Assembly: GCF_004382795.1 (NCBI RefSeq)
Contig: NZ_SMSG01000004.1
Location: 362,382-426,381, forward strand
Direction of reading: 5' to 3'
DNA: 64,000 nucleotides
From: Cumulibacter soli
Lineage (GTDB): Bacteria > Actinomycetota > Actinomycetes > Mycobacteriales > Antricoccaceae
Below the pieces are notes generated by a model, which worked only from the letters and a program-made list of their open reading frames with translations, made no database searches and was not told where the DNA came from. Made by a program: the position numbers and the translations under genes. Positions 43,121 through 52,700 of the stretch are shown piece by piece (within the stretch, counting starts at the first letter, position 1; each line of letters begins with the position of its first letter).

Positions 43121-44314
43121 GTGATCGAGGTCGTCGGCGTCCAGGCGAGCGGAGTGTCGTCGTTACCCGACGACCTGCGCTCGCTCGTGCTCACTTCCGC
43201 AATCGTGGTGAGTTCCCCACGATTGCTGGATTCGCTGCCGACAGTCGATGGCCAGCGCCGCGTCGAGTGGCCGCGGCCGTTGTTGGCTGGACTCGACGAT
43301 CTGCTGGCTACGTTGCCGTTCGCCGAAGAGACCGTCGTGGTGCTCGCCACCGGCGACCCGCTGGATTCGGGGATCGGTACGACATTGCTCCGGCGCGTCG
43401 ACCCCGCGCTGATTCGCATCCACCCGGCAGTCGGCTCGGCGGCGCAGGCACGCGCGCGAATGGGCTGGTCCAGCACCTCGGCCGACGTGCTTTCCCTGGT
43501 CTCGACGCCGGTGTACGCCGCCCGGCGTTACTTCACTCCCGGACGGCGCCTTCTGGTGCTCTCGGCGGACGAATCGACCCCGCCGGCGCTCGCAGCGGAA
43601 CTGCGGGACACGGGTTGGGGAGACGCGACCCTGACCGTGCTGGGCAACCTGGGTGCCGACAACGAATCGCGCGATGAGTTCGTGGCCGATTCTGGCGTTG
43701 GCGGGGAACTGCCGCGGCTGAACATCGTCGCCGTCGAATTGCCCGCAGGCCCAACCGTTGGCACCTCACCCGGGCGTGCGGACGAGTCGTTCGAGAACGA
43801 CGGCCAGCTGACGAAGCGCGAGATTCGCGCGTGCGCACTCGCGGCATTGCGCCCCGCACCTGGTCAATTGTTGTGGGATCTCGGTGCTGGCGCGGGTTCG
43901 ATCGCGATCGAATGGGCGCTCCACGACGCGCGGTGTCGGGCTATCGCGGTCGAACGAAATACCGAACGCGCGGCACGAATCGAACGCAACGTCGCCAGCA
44001 ACGGTGCGTACGGCGTACAGGTACGCACCGGGGCGATCGCCGACGTGATCGCCGATCTACCCAAGCCGGACGCGGTCTTTATCGGCGGTGGCGCGGACGC
44101 GGACACGATCGATGCTGCATGGGCAGCCCTCGGCTGCGGAGGTCGTCTCGTCGTCCACACCGTCACCCTGGAGACTGAGCAACTCGTCATCGAGGCCGCG
44201 CGGAAGTACGGCGGCAAACTGCGCCGCATCGTGGTGGAACGGGCCGAGCCGCTGGGGCGGTTCCTGGCCTGGAAACCGGCACGACCAGTTGTCGAGTGGG
44301 CCGTTACCCGCTAG
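43121..44314 (+). CDS. cobL: precorrin-6Y C5,15-methyltransferase (decarboxylating)
   Basis: 397 residues from the GTG at 43121. The N-terminal CobE/CbiE-like methyltransferase half begins IEVVGVQASGVSSLP, has PRLLDSLP and LATGDPLDSGIGTTLLRR, and is followed by VSTPVYAARRYFTPGRRLLVLSADE. The C-terminal CbiT-like half has LTKREIRACALAALRPAPGQLLWDLGAGAGSIAIEWAL, a Rossmann SAM site. It methylates C-5 and C-15 and decarboxylates the C-12 acetate chain. There is no ribosome site, but a TTAGACT -10-like element ends about 12 bases before the GTG, so the transcript may be leaderless or nearly so. Confidence 0.95.
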   Translation: MIEVVGVQASGVSSLPDDLRSLVLTSAIVVSSPRLLDSLPTVDGQRRVEWPRPLLAGLDDLLATLPFAEETVVVLATGDPLDSGIGTTLLRRVDPALIRIHPAVGSAAQARARMGWSSTSADVLSLVSTPVYAARRYFTPGRRLLVLSADESTPPALAAELRDTGWGDATLTVLGNLGADNESRDEFVADSGVGGELPRLNIVAVELPAGPTVGTSPGRADESFENDGQLTKREIRACALAALRPAPGQLLWDLGAGAGSIAIEWALHDARCRAIAVERNTERAARIERNVASNGAYGVQVRTGAIADVIADLPKPDAVFIGGGADADTIDAAWAALGCGGRLVVHTVTLETEQLVIEAARKYGGKLRRIVVERAEPLGRFLAWKPARPVVEWAVTR

Positions 44315-44344
44315 ATCATCTATATAGAGGCAGTTCGAAGGATT

Positions 44345-45085
44345 ATGACCGTTCACTTCATCGGCGCCGGACCGGGTGCGCACGACCTGCTGACCCTGCG
44401 CGCGGTACGACTGATGGAGTCAAGCCCGGTGTGTCTGTATGCCGGCACTTACCTGGACCGGGCCGTACTGGAGCACTGTCCACCCGACGCGGAGTTGATC
44501 GATACCCAGCACCTCAACCTCGACGACATCATTGAGGTGATGGTGCGCGCGCACGGCGCCGGGCGGGATGTCGCACGGCTGTGCTCCGGCGACCCGTCGG
44601 TGTACTCGGCCGTCGCCGAACAGGCGCGTCGCCTCGACCGCGCCGGTATCGCCTGGGACGTCACCCCCGGCGTTCCGGCGTACGCCGCGACGGCCGCCAT
44701 CGTGGGGCGCGAATTGACTGTCCCCGAGGTCACGCAGTCGGTGGTGTTAACCCGCGCCCAGCGAGACTCGACCAAGATGCCCTCGACCGAGCAGTTGGCG
44801 TCGTTTGCGCAGACCCGCGCCTCGCTGGTGCTGCACCTGGCGATTCGACACGTGCGGCTGCTCGCTGGCGAACTGGTCGAGTACTACGGCGCTGATTGTC
44901 CGGTCGTTGTCGGCTCGCAGGTCAGCCAGCCGAGCGAATTGATCTTGCGCGGAACGCTTGCCGATATCGCTGATCGGGTTGAGGAACATGGCCTCACCCA
45001 AGCCGCGGTGATCATCGTGGGCTGGGCGCTGGATGCCGAAGGTTTCATCGAGTCACACCTATATCGGTCTCGCCGGACGTCCTAG
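44345..45085 (+). CDS. cobM: precorrin-4 C11-methyltransferase
   Basis: 246 residues. MTVHFIGAGPGAHDLLTLRAVRLMESSPVCLYAGTYL is the CobM/CbiF start with the SAM-binding GAGPG loop. RLCSGDPSVYSAVAEQ, DVTPGVPAYAATAAIVGRELTVPEVTQSVVLTRA and VVVGSQVSQPSE follow. It methylates C-11 of precorrin-4. An AAGGA ribosome site lies just before the ATG. It is 30 bases after cobL, a gap that holds a TCTATATAGA palindrome (44319-44328). Convergent with cobIJ. Confidence 0.96.
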   Translation: MTVHFIGAGPGAHDLLTLRAVRLMESSPVCLYAGTYLDRAVLEHCPPDAELIDTQHLNLDDIIEVMVRAHGAGRDVARLCSGDPSVYSAVAEQARRLDRAGIAWDVTPGVPAYAATAAIVGRELTVPEVTQSVVLTRAQRDSTKMPSTEQLASFAQTRASLVLHLAIRHVRLLAGELVEYYGADCPVVVGSQVSQPSELILRGTLADIADRVEEHGLTQAAVIIVGWALDAEGFIESHLYRSRRTS

Positions 45086-45143
45086 TCGTCTGAGCTGCGC
45101 GGGTACGAACCAGCCGTGATGTCACCGACGAGCTGAGTCGGCG

Positions 45144-46745
45144 TCAGCCGGTGACGAACCGGGGCGTCCAGGCTTGGCCACCTCGGGCGAGTCGGGTGCT
45201 GGAGGCGCCGATGATCACCAACGTCGACATATCCACCTGCTCTGGGTCGAACTCCCCCAGCGTGGTCACTGTCAACGATTCGCCATCGCGCCCGACGTTG
45301 CGCGCCAGCACAACAATGCGCTCGGGCGGCGCCACCTCCAGCAGTGCTGTCTTCGCCAGAGCAAGTTGATCCGGGCGGCTGCGCGAACGCGGGTTGTAGA
45401 ACGCCATCGCGATGTCAGCGGCCGCGCATGCTTGGATGCGGCGTACGACGACCTCCCATGGCTTAAGCCGATCGGACAGCGAGATCAGCGCATGGTCGGC
45501 GCCCAGCACGGCCCCCGCGAGCGCGGCAGCCGCGTGGGCCGCGGTCAGGCCCGGGACGACCTGGATATCGATGCCCGCGAATCGTTCGTCGCCCTCAGCG
45601 GCCTCAAAGACCGCCGATGCCATGCCGAATACTCCGGCATCACCGCCGGAGACCACCGCGACAGACTCGCCGCTCATCGTTAGGTCGAGGGCGAGCCGGC
45701 CGCGGTCGACCTCGACCGTATTGCCGCTGACGTGCCGCTGTAGCCCTTCGCGTTGTGGAACGCGCGCGACGTACGGCGCGTATCCGATCACGTGCTGCAC
45801 CGTATTCAGGACATCGCTGGCTTCCGGCGTGAGCCAGCGGTCCGGGCCAGGGCCGAGTCCAACGACGTACACCGTGGCAGTTTCGTCGTGCGGTGCTGGC
45901 TCGTGCGCGTCGGCGGCGGGATTCTGTCCGCCGGTAGAGCCTTGACCCTCAGCGCGGACGGCCTCGTCACGTCCGGCCGAGTCGGCGCGTCCGGCCGAGT
46001 CGGCGCGGAGGTCCTCGCCGGTAACGACCACGATCGACATATAGGGCACCGTCTGCGGGTCGACGTCCGCCAGCGGCAGTACTCGTTGCTGCGCACTACT
46101 AGCGCGCTCGACGTACCAGGCTCGCTGGAGGACCCCGGCCTGCCTCGCGGCCTCGCGGACGTCCTGAAAGGTGCGACCGAGTTTCATGATGACGGCGGCC
46201 TGAGTATCTGCCAGGCGGCGGGCGAGCTCGGGAACGCCGAGGGTTCCCGGGAGTACGGTGAGCGTGTCCTCGTGACGGCACAGTCCAGTCGCGACGGCGG
46301 CCGACGCCGCACTCATCGAGGTCACACCCGGGACGACGGTGCTTGGGAATCGCGGCGAGAGCAGGTCGTGTACGTACATGAATGAGCCATAGAACAATGG
46401 GTCACCCTCGGCGAGGACGACGACCGAACGGCCCGCCCGCAGATGAACTTCGAGCCGGGCGGCGCATTCCTCGTAGAAGTCAGCCATATCGGTGTAGTAG
46501 CCGCGGCGGCTCTCACCGGTGGTAACGGGGTAGACCAGCGACTCCTCGATGACATCGCCGATCAGGTGTGCTGCAATACCGCGAGCGATCGACGGACGAG
46601 ATGCCGAACCTTGGTGGTAGGCGATGACGTCCGCGGAGCCGATCAGCGCGGCTGCGCGCAGCGTAATCAGTCCGGCGTCTCCCGGCCCGACGCCCACACC
46701 GTACAAGTGTCCCGGCTCAGCTTGCATATCTTCGAACGCGCTCAT
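45144..46745 (-). CDS. cobIJ: fused precorrin-2 C20-methyltransferase and precorrin-3B C17-methyltransferase (CobI-CobJ)
   Basis: 533 residues. Residues about 10-250 are CobI: HLYGVGVGPGDAGLITLRAAALI, VVVLAEGDPLFYGSFMYVHDLL and VVPGVTSMSAASAAVATGLCRHEDTLTVLPGTL. A charged linker (about 250-290) holds a tandem RADSAG-RADSAG repeat. Residues about 290-533 are CobJ: VYVVGLGPGPDRWLTPEASDVL, VAVVSGGDAGVFGMASAVFE, VVPGLTAAHAAAALAGAVLGADHALISLSDRLKPW. The two methylations flank the CobG step, so fusion may help channel unstable intermediates. Co-transcribed after cobH. Confidence 0.95.
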   Translation of the reverse strand: MSAFEDMQAEPGHLYGVGVGPGDAGLITLRAAALIGSADVIAYHQGSASRPSIARGIAAHLIGDVIEESLVYPVTTGESRRGYYTDMADFYEECAARLEVHLRAGRSVVVLAEGDPLFYGSFMYVHDLLSPRFPSTVVPGVTSMSAASAAVATGLCRHEDTLTVLPGTLGVPELARRLADTQAAVIMKLGRTFQDVREAARQAGVLQRAWYVERASSAQQRVLPLADVDPQTVPYMSIVVVTGEDLRADSAGRADSAGRDEAVRAEGQGSTGGQNPAADAHEPAPHDETATVYVVGLGPGPDRWLTPEASDVLNTVQHVIGYAPYVARVPQREGLQRHVSGNTVEVDRGRLALDLTMSGESVAVVSGGDAGVFGMASAVFEAAEGDERFAGIDIQVVPGLTAAHAAAALAGAVLGADHALISLSDRLKPWEVVVRRIQACAAADIAMAFYNPRSRSRPDQLALAKTALLEVAPPERIVVLARNVGRDGESLTVTTLGEFDPEQVDMSTLVIIGASSTRLARGGQAWTPRFVTG

Positions 46746-46770
46746 ATCTAGAGTTCCCGTGCGTACGTGG

Positions 46771-47442
46771 CTAGGCCAGCTCGTCGGCGACCGCGAGCGC
46801 GTTCAACGTCGCCGCTGCCATCGCCGAACCCCCGCGGCGCCCGTGCACAACGACCCACGGGATTTGCGAGCCGTCGGGAAGTACGTGCTCGGCCAGCGCG
46901 CGCTTCGACTCGGCGGAACCGATGAAGCCAACCGGCATGCCCACGATCGCCGCGGGCGTCGGTGCGCCCTCATGCAGCATCTCGAGCAGGTGGAACAACG
47001 CGGTGGGCGCGTTCCCGATCGCGACGACAGCTCCGTCCAGGTGCGGCTCCCACAGCGAGACTGCCGCCGCCGCGCGAGTCGTCGACCAGTCCGCGGCGAG
47101 GGCCGGCACCGCTTCGTTGCGCAACGTGCAGATGATGTCGTTGTCGGCGGGCAACCGACGCCTGGTGACCCCCGAGGCCAGCATGTTGGAGTCAGAGAGG
47201 ATCGGGGCACCGGAGCGCAGCGCGGCGCGGGCGGCAGACACGACGTCGGGGTGTGCGGCGATCTCGCCGACGATGTCGACATCGCCCGCGGCATGGATGA
47301 TCCGGGTAGCGACGACGTCCATGTCTGCCGGTAGTGCGCTGAGGTCGGATTCGGCGCGGATCGTCGCGAACGAGCGCCGGTAGATCTCCGCGCCGTCGGT
47401 GAGGTACTCGTAGCGGCGGGCCGGCCGACGGGGTTCGTTCAT
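46771..47442 (-). CDS. cobH: precorrin-8X methylmutase
   Basis: 223 residues. YEYLTDGAEIYRRSFATIRAESDLSALPADMDVVATRIIHAAGDVDI contains the catalytic His of the family (RIIHAAG). PILSDSNMLASGVTRRRLPADNDIICTL and GNAPTALFHLLEMLHEGAPTPAAIVGMPVGFIGSAESK are diagnostic. It moves the methyl group from C-11 to C-12 to give hydrogenobyrinic acid. The first gene of cobH-cobIJ, with 25 bases between them. Confidence 0.97.
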   Translation of the reverse strand: MNEPRRPARRYEYLTDGAEIYRRSFATIRAESDLSALPADMDVVATRIIHAAGDVDIVGEIAAHPDVVSAARAALRSGAPILSDSNMLASGVTRRRLPADNDIICTLRNEAVPALAADWSTTRAAAAVSLWEPHLDGAVVAIGNAPTALFHLLEMLHEGAPTPAAIVGMPVGFIGSAESKRALAEHVLPDGSQIPWVVVHGRRGGSAMAAATLNALAVADELA

Positions 47443-47750
47443 GCCGAGCAGGCTACTTTAGCGGCCGCTGTGACGGCGATCCCGTGGTGGCCGACGGTGG
47501 CTGACGGTCGCCGCAGGTTAGCGCGGGCTCGTGTCTCGCCAGCGCTCCTGCAAAACACGCAACAGAATTGGCATGGCATCGCGCTCTACGCGATGCACCC
47601 CCGAATTTTCTGCGTTTTTTGCAGAGGAGGCATAGTAAGAACAACTCGCTAAGGGAGCATCGTGAGCAGGAACCGCACTAACACGGACTAGACATTCAGG
47701 CACGACCTGAAAATATAAACCAGTAAGTTCGATCGAACACTGGGAGTCGT
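47443..47750. other. intergenic region with nested inverted repeats and a possible 9-codon leader frame
   Basis: No ordinary gene is supported. Positions 47548-47560 and 47612-47624 form a 13-bp inverted repeat with one mismatch (CTGCAAAACACGC against GCGTTTTTTGCAG). Inside it lies a perfect GCATCGCG-5-CGCGATGC hairpin (47576-47596). A GTG frame of nine codons at 47662-47691 follows an AAGGGAG ribosome-like site. The DNA is less GC-rich from about 47690 to 47750 and probably carries the promoter of the PASTA lipoprotein gene. Confidence 0.5.
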
Positions 47751-48194
47751 ATGAGTCCGCGCCTCACCCCCTTAGTCGCGATGGTTGGGTTAAGCCTCGG
47801 CGCGCTGCTATCCGGGTGCAATTCTGATATCGAGCCGGCAGCAACGGAGACGCGAACAGTCACCGTGACCGCGGAGACTGTATCGCCTGAGCCCACCACA
47901 GAAGCAGCCGCAACTTCCGTTGCGCCGCCCGCGACCGCTACTGGGTCCACATCGTCGACCTGGACTTTGCCCGACATGACCGGGACGGTCCTGCAGGATG
48001 CACAAGACGCGATGCAGGCCCTGACCGGAGACCCGTTTTTCGTCACGCTATCTGAGGACGCCAGTGGCCAAGGGCGCATGCAATTAATGGACTCGAACTG
48101 GATCGTATGTTCCCAGACGCCAGCAGCTGGCGAAGAATTCTCCGAGGACACCATTATCACGTTCTTTGCAGTCAAGATCGGCGAGACGTGCTGA
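47751..48194 (+). CDS. small lipoprotein with a PASTA-like domain
   Basis: 147 residues. The ATG has GGGAG upstream. Signal peptide with lipobox LLSGC (Cys23), then a Thr/Ala/Pro-rich linker (about 25-72). A single PASTA-like domain follows: WTLPDMTGTVLQDAQDAMQALTG and VCSQTPAAGEEFSEDTIITFFAVK, the usual P-D-x2-G start and Q-x-P-x2-G turn. Actinobacterial PASTA lipoproteins are anchored outside the membrane; a role in peptidoglycan sensing is known for PASTA kinases but not for these. A second Cys is the final residue, which could pair with the Cys in VCSQTP. It sits between cobH and cobG without an obvious link to them. Confidence 0.8.
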   Translation: MSPRLTPLVAMVGLSLGALLSGCNSDIEPAATETRTVTVTAETVSPEPTTEAAATSVAPPATATGSTSSTWTLPDMTGTVLQDAQDAMQALTGDPFFVTLSEDASGQGRMQLMDSNWIVCSQTPAAGEEFSEDTIITFFAVKIGETC

Positions 48195-48216
48195 CGGCCG
48201 ATGCTGCAAAGGCCGA

Positions 48217-49533
48217 TTAGTCACTCGTAACGCTGGATACGGCGATTGCGGCGCGGACGTCCACTACCGATTCAGCGCTCACGACGGTGACGTGCTCGCC
48301 GCGCGGTTCGCCGCAGCGTCGTTCGCAACCGACCAGGTGCAGCCGCGGCAACTTCGAGCCGATCGTCTCGGCGCACTCGCGCGCGAGGCTCAACGTTTCG
48401 CTCTGCGCCCGTCCGCAGTACGGCGCACCGGTGCATGCACTGATCCGTCCCCAGGCGCTCGTATCGTCAACGATCAATCCGGCGGCGGCTAACTGGGCGT
48501 CGTACGCTGCGCCGCCGGGAACCAGTACTGACCGCCACGGCGTGATCACTACGTGTTCGGTAACCGACTCCATCGCATTCAGGTGCGCAGCTTCCAGCAG
48601 CCCCAGTGGGATGCCAGCCACAAGGTCAGCGCCATACACGCCGGGGCTGAGCGTGGCGCCAGCCGGATCGCCGGGCACCTCAGCCTGCGCGAAACTCCCG
48701 CACAGCGGCGACGACTCCGGCAGATCCCGGATGTTCCACACTCGCTCGTCGGCGCGTTCGGCCAGGAACTGCGCGGCGACGTCCAGCATTGCGCCGAGCG
48801 CCTCGTCCGATGAGACGACGCGGCCGAGCCGCAGCGGACTATGCGTTGCACGGCGGGGATCTTCCTCGACAGCGGGGTTATTTCCCCGCTGCCTATCCGA
48901 AACCCCGCGCCCGACACCAGGCCCCGCCACCGAGTCGGCTCGGCCAAGCAGCAGCACCCCTGACCCGTCACCGGCATCGACGTACGCGACGTCGAACCGC
49001 TCATCCAGACCAAGTCCGCTGGTGTCGGTGAGAAGCATCAAAAACCGCCCCGGCAACCCAGCCAACTCGGGCCTCGAGATCAGCATGCGATCCAATTCGC
49101 GAGCCCGCTCGCGCAGTACGGCGCTACTCGGCGCAGCGAGGATATTCCGCGCGCGCTCATGGGTCAGCGACGGCAGCAGCCCAGCATCAGCGAGGCGTTC
49201 AGCGACATCGTCCGGCAGCGGATCGGGCAGTCCCCGCACCTGCAGGTTGCCGCGCGTAGTCAATTGAATACGTGGCGTCCCGTAGTCGGCACCGATCTGC
49301 AGCAGGGTCCGGAGCGTCCCGAGCGCGACCTCCCCTCCGGGGACGCGCGCTCGGACAATCAATCCGTCCTCAGCGGCGAATGGTCGCAGGGCCCCTGGGC
49401 AACGGTCCGCCCCCAACCGCGCCGAAAACCCCGCCGAGACCGCACACTCCGCCTCGGGCGCCGCAGGAGCTTCCGACGCGTTGGCGTCGTGTCCAGCGCG
49501 AACGCCGGAGGCGGGTGGAGTCTGTGGGGTCAT
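48217..49533 (-). CDS. cobG: precorrin-3B synthase
   Basis: 438 residues from the ATG at 49533; the frame to 49680 would run into the cobN riboswitch. It is a nitrite/sulfite-reductase-like protein. CPGALRPFAAEDGLIVRARVPGG and LTTRGNLQVRGLP are the ferredoxin-like half-domains. The siroheme/[4Fe-4S] cysteines are seen as SACTGAPYCGRAQSE and LVGCERRCGEP. CobG uses O2 to convert precorrin-3A to precorrin-3B, so this organism uses the aerobic route. A Pro/Glu/Ala-rich 40-residue N-terminus precedes the conserved part. It is divergent from cobN. Confidence 0.94.
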   Translation of the reverse strand: MTPQTPPASGVRAGHDANASEAPAAPEAECAVSAGFSARLGADRCPGALRPFAAEDGLIVRARVPGGEVALGTLRTLLQIGADYGTPRIQLTTRGNLQVRGLPDPLPDDVAERLADAGLLPSLTHERARNILAAPSSAVLRERARELDRMLISRPELAGLPGRFLMLLTDTSGLGLDERFDVAYVDAGDGSGVLLLGRADSVAGPGVGRGVSDRQRGNNPAVEEDPRRATHSPLRLGRVVSSDEALGAMLDVAAQFLAERADERVWNIRDLPESSPLCGSFAQAEVPGDPAGATLSPGVYGADLVAGIPLGLLEAAHLNAMESVTEHVVITPWRSVLVPGGAAYDAQLAAAGLIVDDTSAWGRISACTGAPYCGRAQSETLSLARECAETIGSKLPRLHLVGCERRCGEPRGEHVTVVSAESVVDVRAAIAVSSVTSD

Positions 49534-49564
49534 CGGTGCCGATGCTACGCGGCGCAAGTACTCT

Positions 49565-49705
49565 CTATGTCGGTTGATCCGGCGGAACTCGGTGTGATTC
49601 CGAGACGGTCCCGCCACTGTGAGCCTCAGGCAAGTCAGGAACGCCGCATCGACCGCCGCGCCGAATCGTCGACGCGGCACTCGCTACGAACCGGGGCGTG
49701 GACAC
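49565..49705 (+). promoter_or_regulatory. cobalamin riboswitch upstream of cobN
   Basis: GGCGGAACTCGGTGTGATTCCGAGACGG and GTCCCGCCACTGTGAGCC are classic cobalamin-riboswitch blocks. AAGTCAGGAACGCCGC is a diverged B12 box, and two GC-rich stems follow. A CGGGG/CCCCG hairpin lies directly before the AGGAG ribosome site of cobN, so B12 could block its translation. Boundaries are approximate. Confidence 0.87.
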
Positions 49706-49722
49706 CCCGCGAGGAGATCTGA

Positions 49723-52700
49723 ATGAGCCGCATCGCCCTGCTATCGACGTCCGACACCGACCTGTTGTGTGCCCGCGCGAGCGGCGCCGACTATCTCTGG
49801 GCGAACCCGACCCGGCCCACCGTCGATCTGGCCGACCGCCTACGCGACTGCGACATCGTCGTCGCGCGCATTCTCGGCGGTCCACAGGATGTCCGAGACC
49901 TCATACCGGGCATCGATTCGCTCGGCAAGCCGTTGGTCGTACTCGGCGGCGAGCAGGCGCCGAACGCACAGTTGATGGAACTGTCGACGGCGCCACAGGG
50001 TGTAGTCAGTGAGGCGCACCGCTATCTCGCCTTCAGCGGTCCAGCGAACCTGGCGAACCTGCACAGATTCCTCTCCGACACACTGCTGCTCACCGGCGAC
50101 GGGTTTGAGCCAGCAGAGCCGCTCCCGACGTGGGGCGTCCTGGACCGACCAGAGGCCGCTGATAAACCACGCGTCGGCGTGCTGTTCTACCGAGCGCAGT
50201 ACGCCGCCGACAACACCGCATACGTGCACGGCCTGTGCGATGCGATCGATGCGGCGGGCGGTATCGGCGTACCGATCCATGCGACCTCGCTGCGCGACGC
50301 TCCGCAGGATCTACTCGATTACCTGGGCACGCTGGACGCTCTCGTCACGACCGTGCTGGCCGCCGGCGGCACGAAACCCGCCACGGCGGGCGCCGGGGAG
50401 GACGACGAGGCGTGGAACGTCGAGGCACTCGCGAAACTCGACATCCCGATCTTGCAAGGGCTCTGCCTCACCTGGGACCGCGCCAGCTGGACCGATTCGG
50501 ACGACGGAATGTCGCCGCTGGACGTGGCAACCCAGGTCGCAGTACCAGAGTTCGACGGTCGACTGATCACCGTTGCGTTCTCCTTCAAGGAGACGGACGC
50601 CGATGGGCTTCCGCACTATGTCCCGGATCCAGAGCGGTGCGCGCGGGTCGCAGGCATCGCCGTGAACCACGCACGGCTGCGCCACATTCCGCCGGCCGAA
50701 CGCAAGATCGCGGTCATTCTTTCGGCATACCCGACTAAGCATTCGCGGATCGGCAATGCGGTCGGCCTGGACACGCCGGTGTCTACGATCCGGCTTTTGC
50801 GCGCGCTACGAGCGGCCGGTTACGACCTTGGCGAGACCTGCGCGTTTCCCGGTGTCGATCCACTTCCCGCTGTTGACGGCGAAGCGCCCGATACCACCGC
50901 GGGTAACGCGCTGATCCACTCCCTCATCGCGGCGGGTGGTCAAGATCCTGAGTGGTTGAGTCAGGAGCAAATCTCCGAGCACCAGATCCGTATTCCGGCA
51001 GCGACCTACCAGGGCTGGTTCGACGCCCTACCCGAAAATCTGCGTGGCGAAATGACCGCGGCGTGGGGCGAGGCTCCCGGCGAGCTGTTCGTCGACCGTT
51101 CCGCCAGCGCGGACGGCGAGATCGTGTCCGCCGCGATCGTGTCCGGCAACATTGTGTTGCTGGTGCAGCCGCCGCGCGGATTTGGCGAGAACCCGATCGC
51201 GATTTACCACGATCCGGACCTCGCTCCCACCCATCATTACGTCGCGACGTACCAGTGGATCGAGCAGGAGTTCGGCGCGCATGCCGTCGTACACATGGGC
51301 AAACACGGCAACCTGGAGTGGATGCCGGGCAAGAATCTGGCGTTGTCCGCCGGATGCGGCCCGGACGCCGCGCTCGGCAGCCTGCCGCTGATCTATCCCT
51401 TCCTGGTTAACGATCCGGGCGAGGGGACCCAGGCCAAACGTCGCGCGCACGCCACGATCATCGATCACCTGGTGCCTCCGATGGCCCGCGCCGATTCGTA
51501 CGGCGATATCGCGCGCCTGGAGCAGTTGCTGGACGAGTACGGCAACGTCAGCGCGATGGACCCGGCGAAGGCGCCCGCGCTGCGCGGGGAGATCTGGACC
51601 CTGATCCAGGCCGCGAAACTACACCAGGATCTCGGGCTCGACGAGCGTCCGGACGACGAAGAGTTCGATGAGTTCGTGATGCACGTCGACGGCTGGTTGT
51701 GCGAGATCAAGGACGTACAAATCCGCGACGGTCTGCACATCCTGGGTCAAGCACCCGCCGACGACGGCCTGCGGAATCTTGTACTCGCCGTACTGCGCGC
51801 CAACCAGATGTTCAGTGGCACCACCAATCACGTCACTGGGCTGCGCACCGCGCTCGGACACGATGAGTCCTCCACCGACAAGGGCGCGACCGACCTCGCC
51901 GAGGAACGCGCAAAGGCTCTCGTCACGGCGATCGCCGCGACGGGCTGGGATGCGACGAAGGCGCCGGCAGTGGTCGAGGATGTGCTGGGCACTCCTAACC
52001 CCGAGGCCGCCACAGCACTCGCGTTCGGCTGCACTGAAGTTGTGCCGCGACTCCTGCGTACCGAAGGGGAAATCGACGCCGTACTACACGCGCTCGATGG
52101 CGGTTACATCCCCGCAGGCCCCTCGGGGTCACCGCTGCGCGGTTTGGTGAATGTACTGCCCACTGGGCGCAATTTCTACTCTGTCGACCCCAAAGCAATA
52201 CCGTCTCGACTGGCGTACCAAACGGGTGTCGCGATGGCCGACTCGCTGCTGGAACGCTACCGCGAGGAGACCGGCGAGTACCCAACGTCCGTCGGATTGT
52301 CGGCGTGGGGCACCTCGGCTATGCGTACCTCAGGCGATGACATCGGCGAAGTGCTCGCGCTGCTGGGTGTCATCCCGGTGTGGGACGAGCAGTCCCGCCG
52401 CGTCGTAGGACTCGAAGCAATTCCACTGGACGAGCTCAATCGGCCGCGGATCGACGTGACCGTGCGGATCTCGGGTTTCTTCCGTGACGCGTTCCCGCAC
52501 GTCATCACGATGCTCGATGATGCCGTCGCGCTGGTCGCGGGCCTCGATGAGCCGGACGATCTGAACTACGTGCGCGCGCATGCGCGCGCCGATTCGGCCG
52601 AGCACGGCGATGATCGACGCGCGCGCACTCGCATCTTCGGATCCAAGCCTGGCACGTACGGCGCAGGCATTCTGCAGGCTATCGAGGCCGGGAACTGGCG

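Noticed and set aside
47453-47703. Small minus-strand frames of 61-63 codons in the cobH-PASTA gap
   Set aside because: No ribosome sites and no hydrophobic or conserved pattern; they cross the nested inverted repeats.
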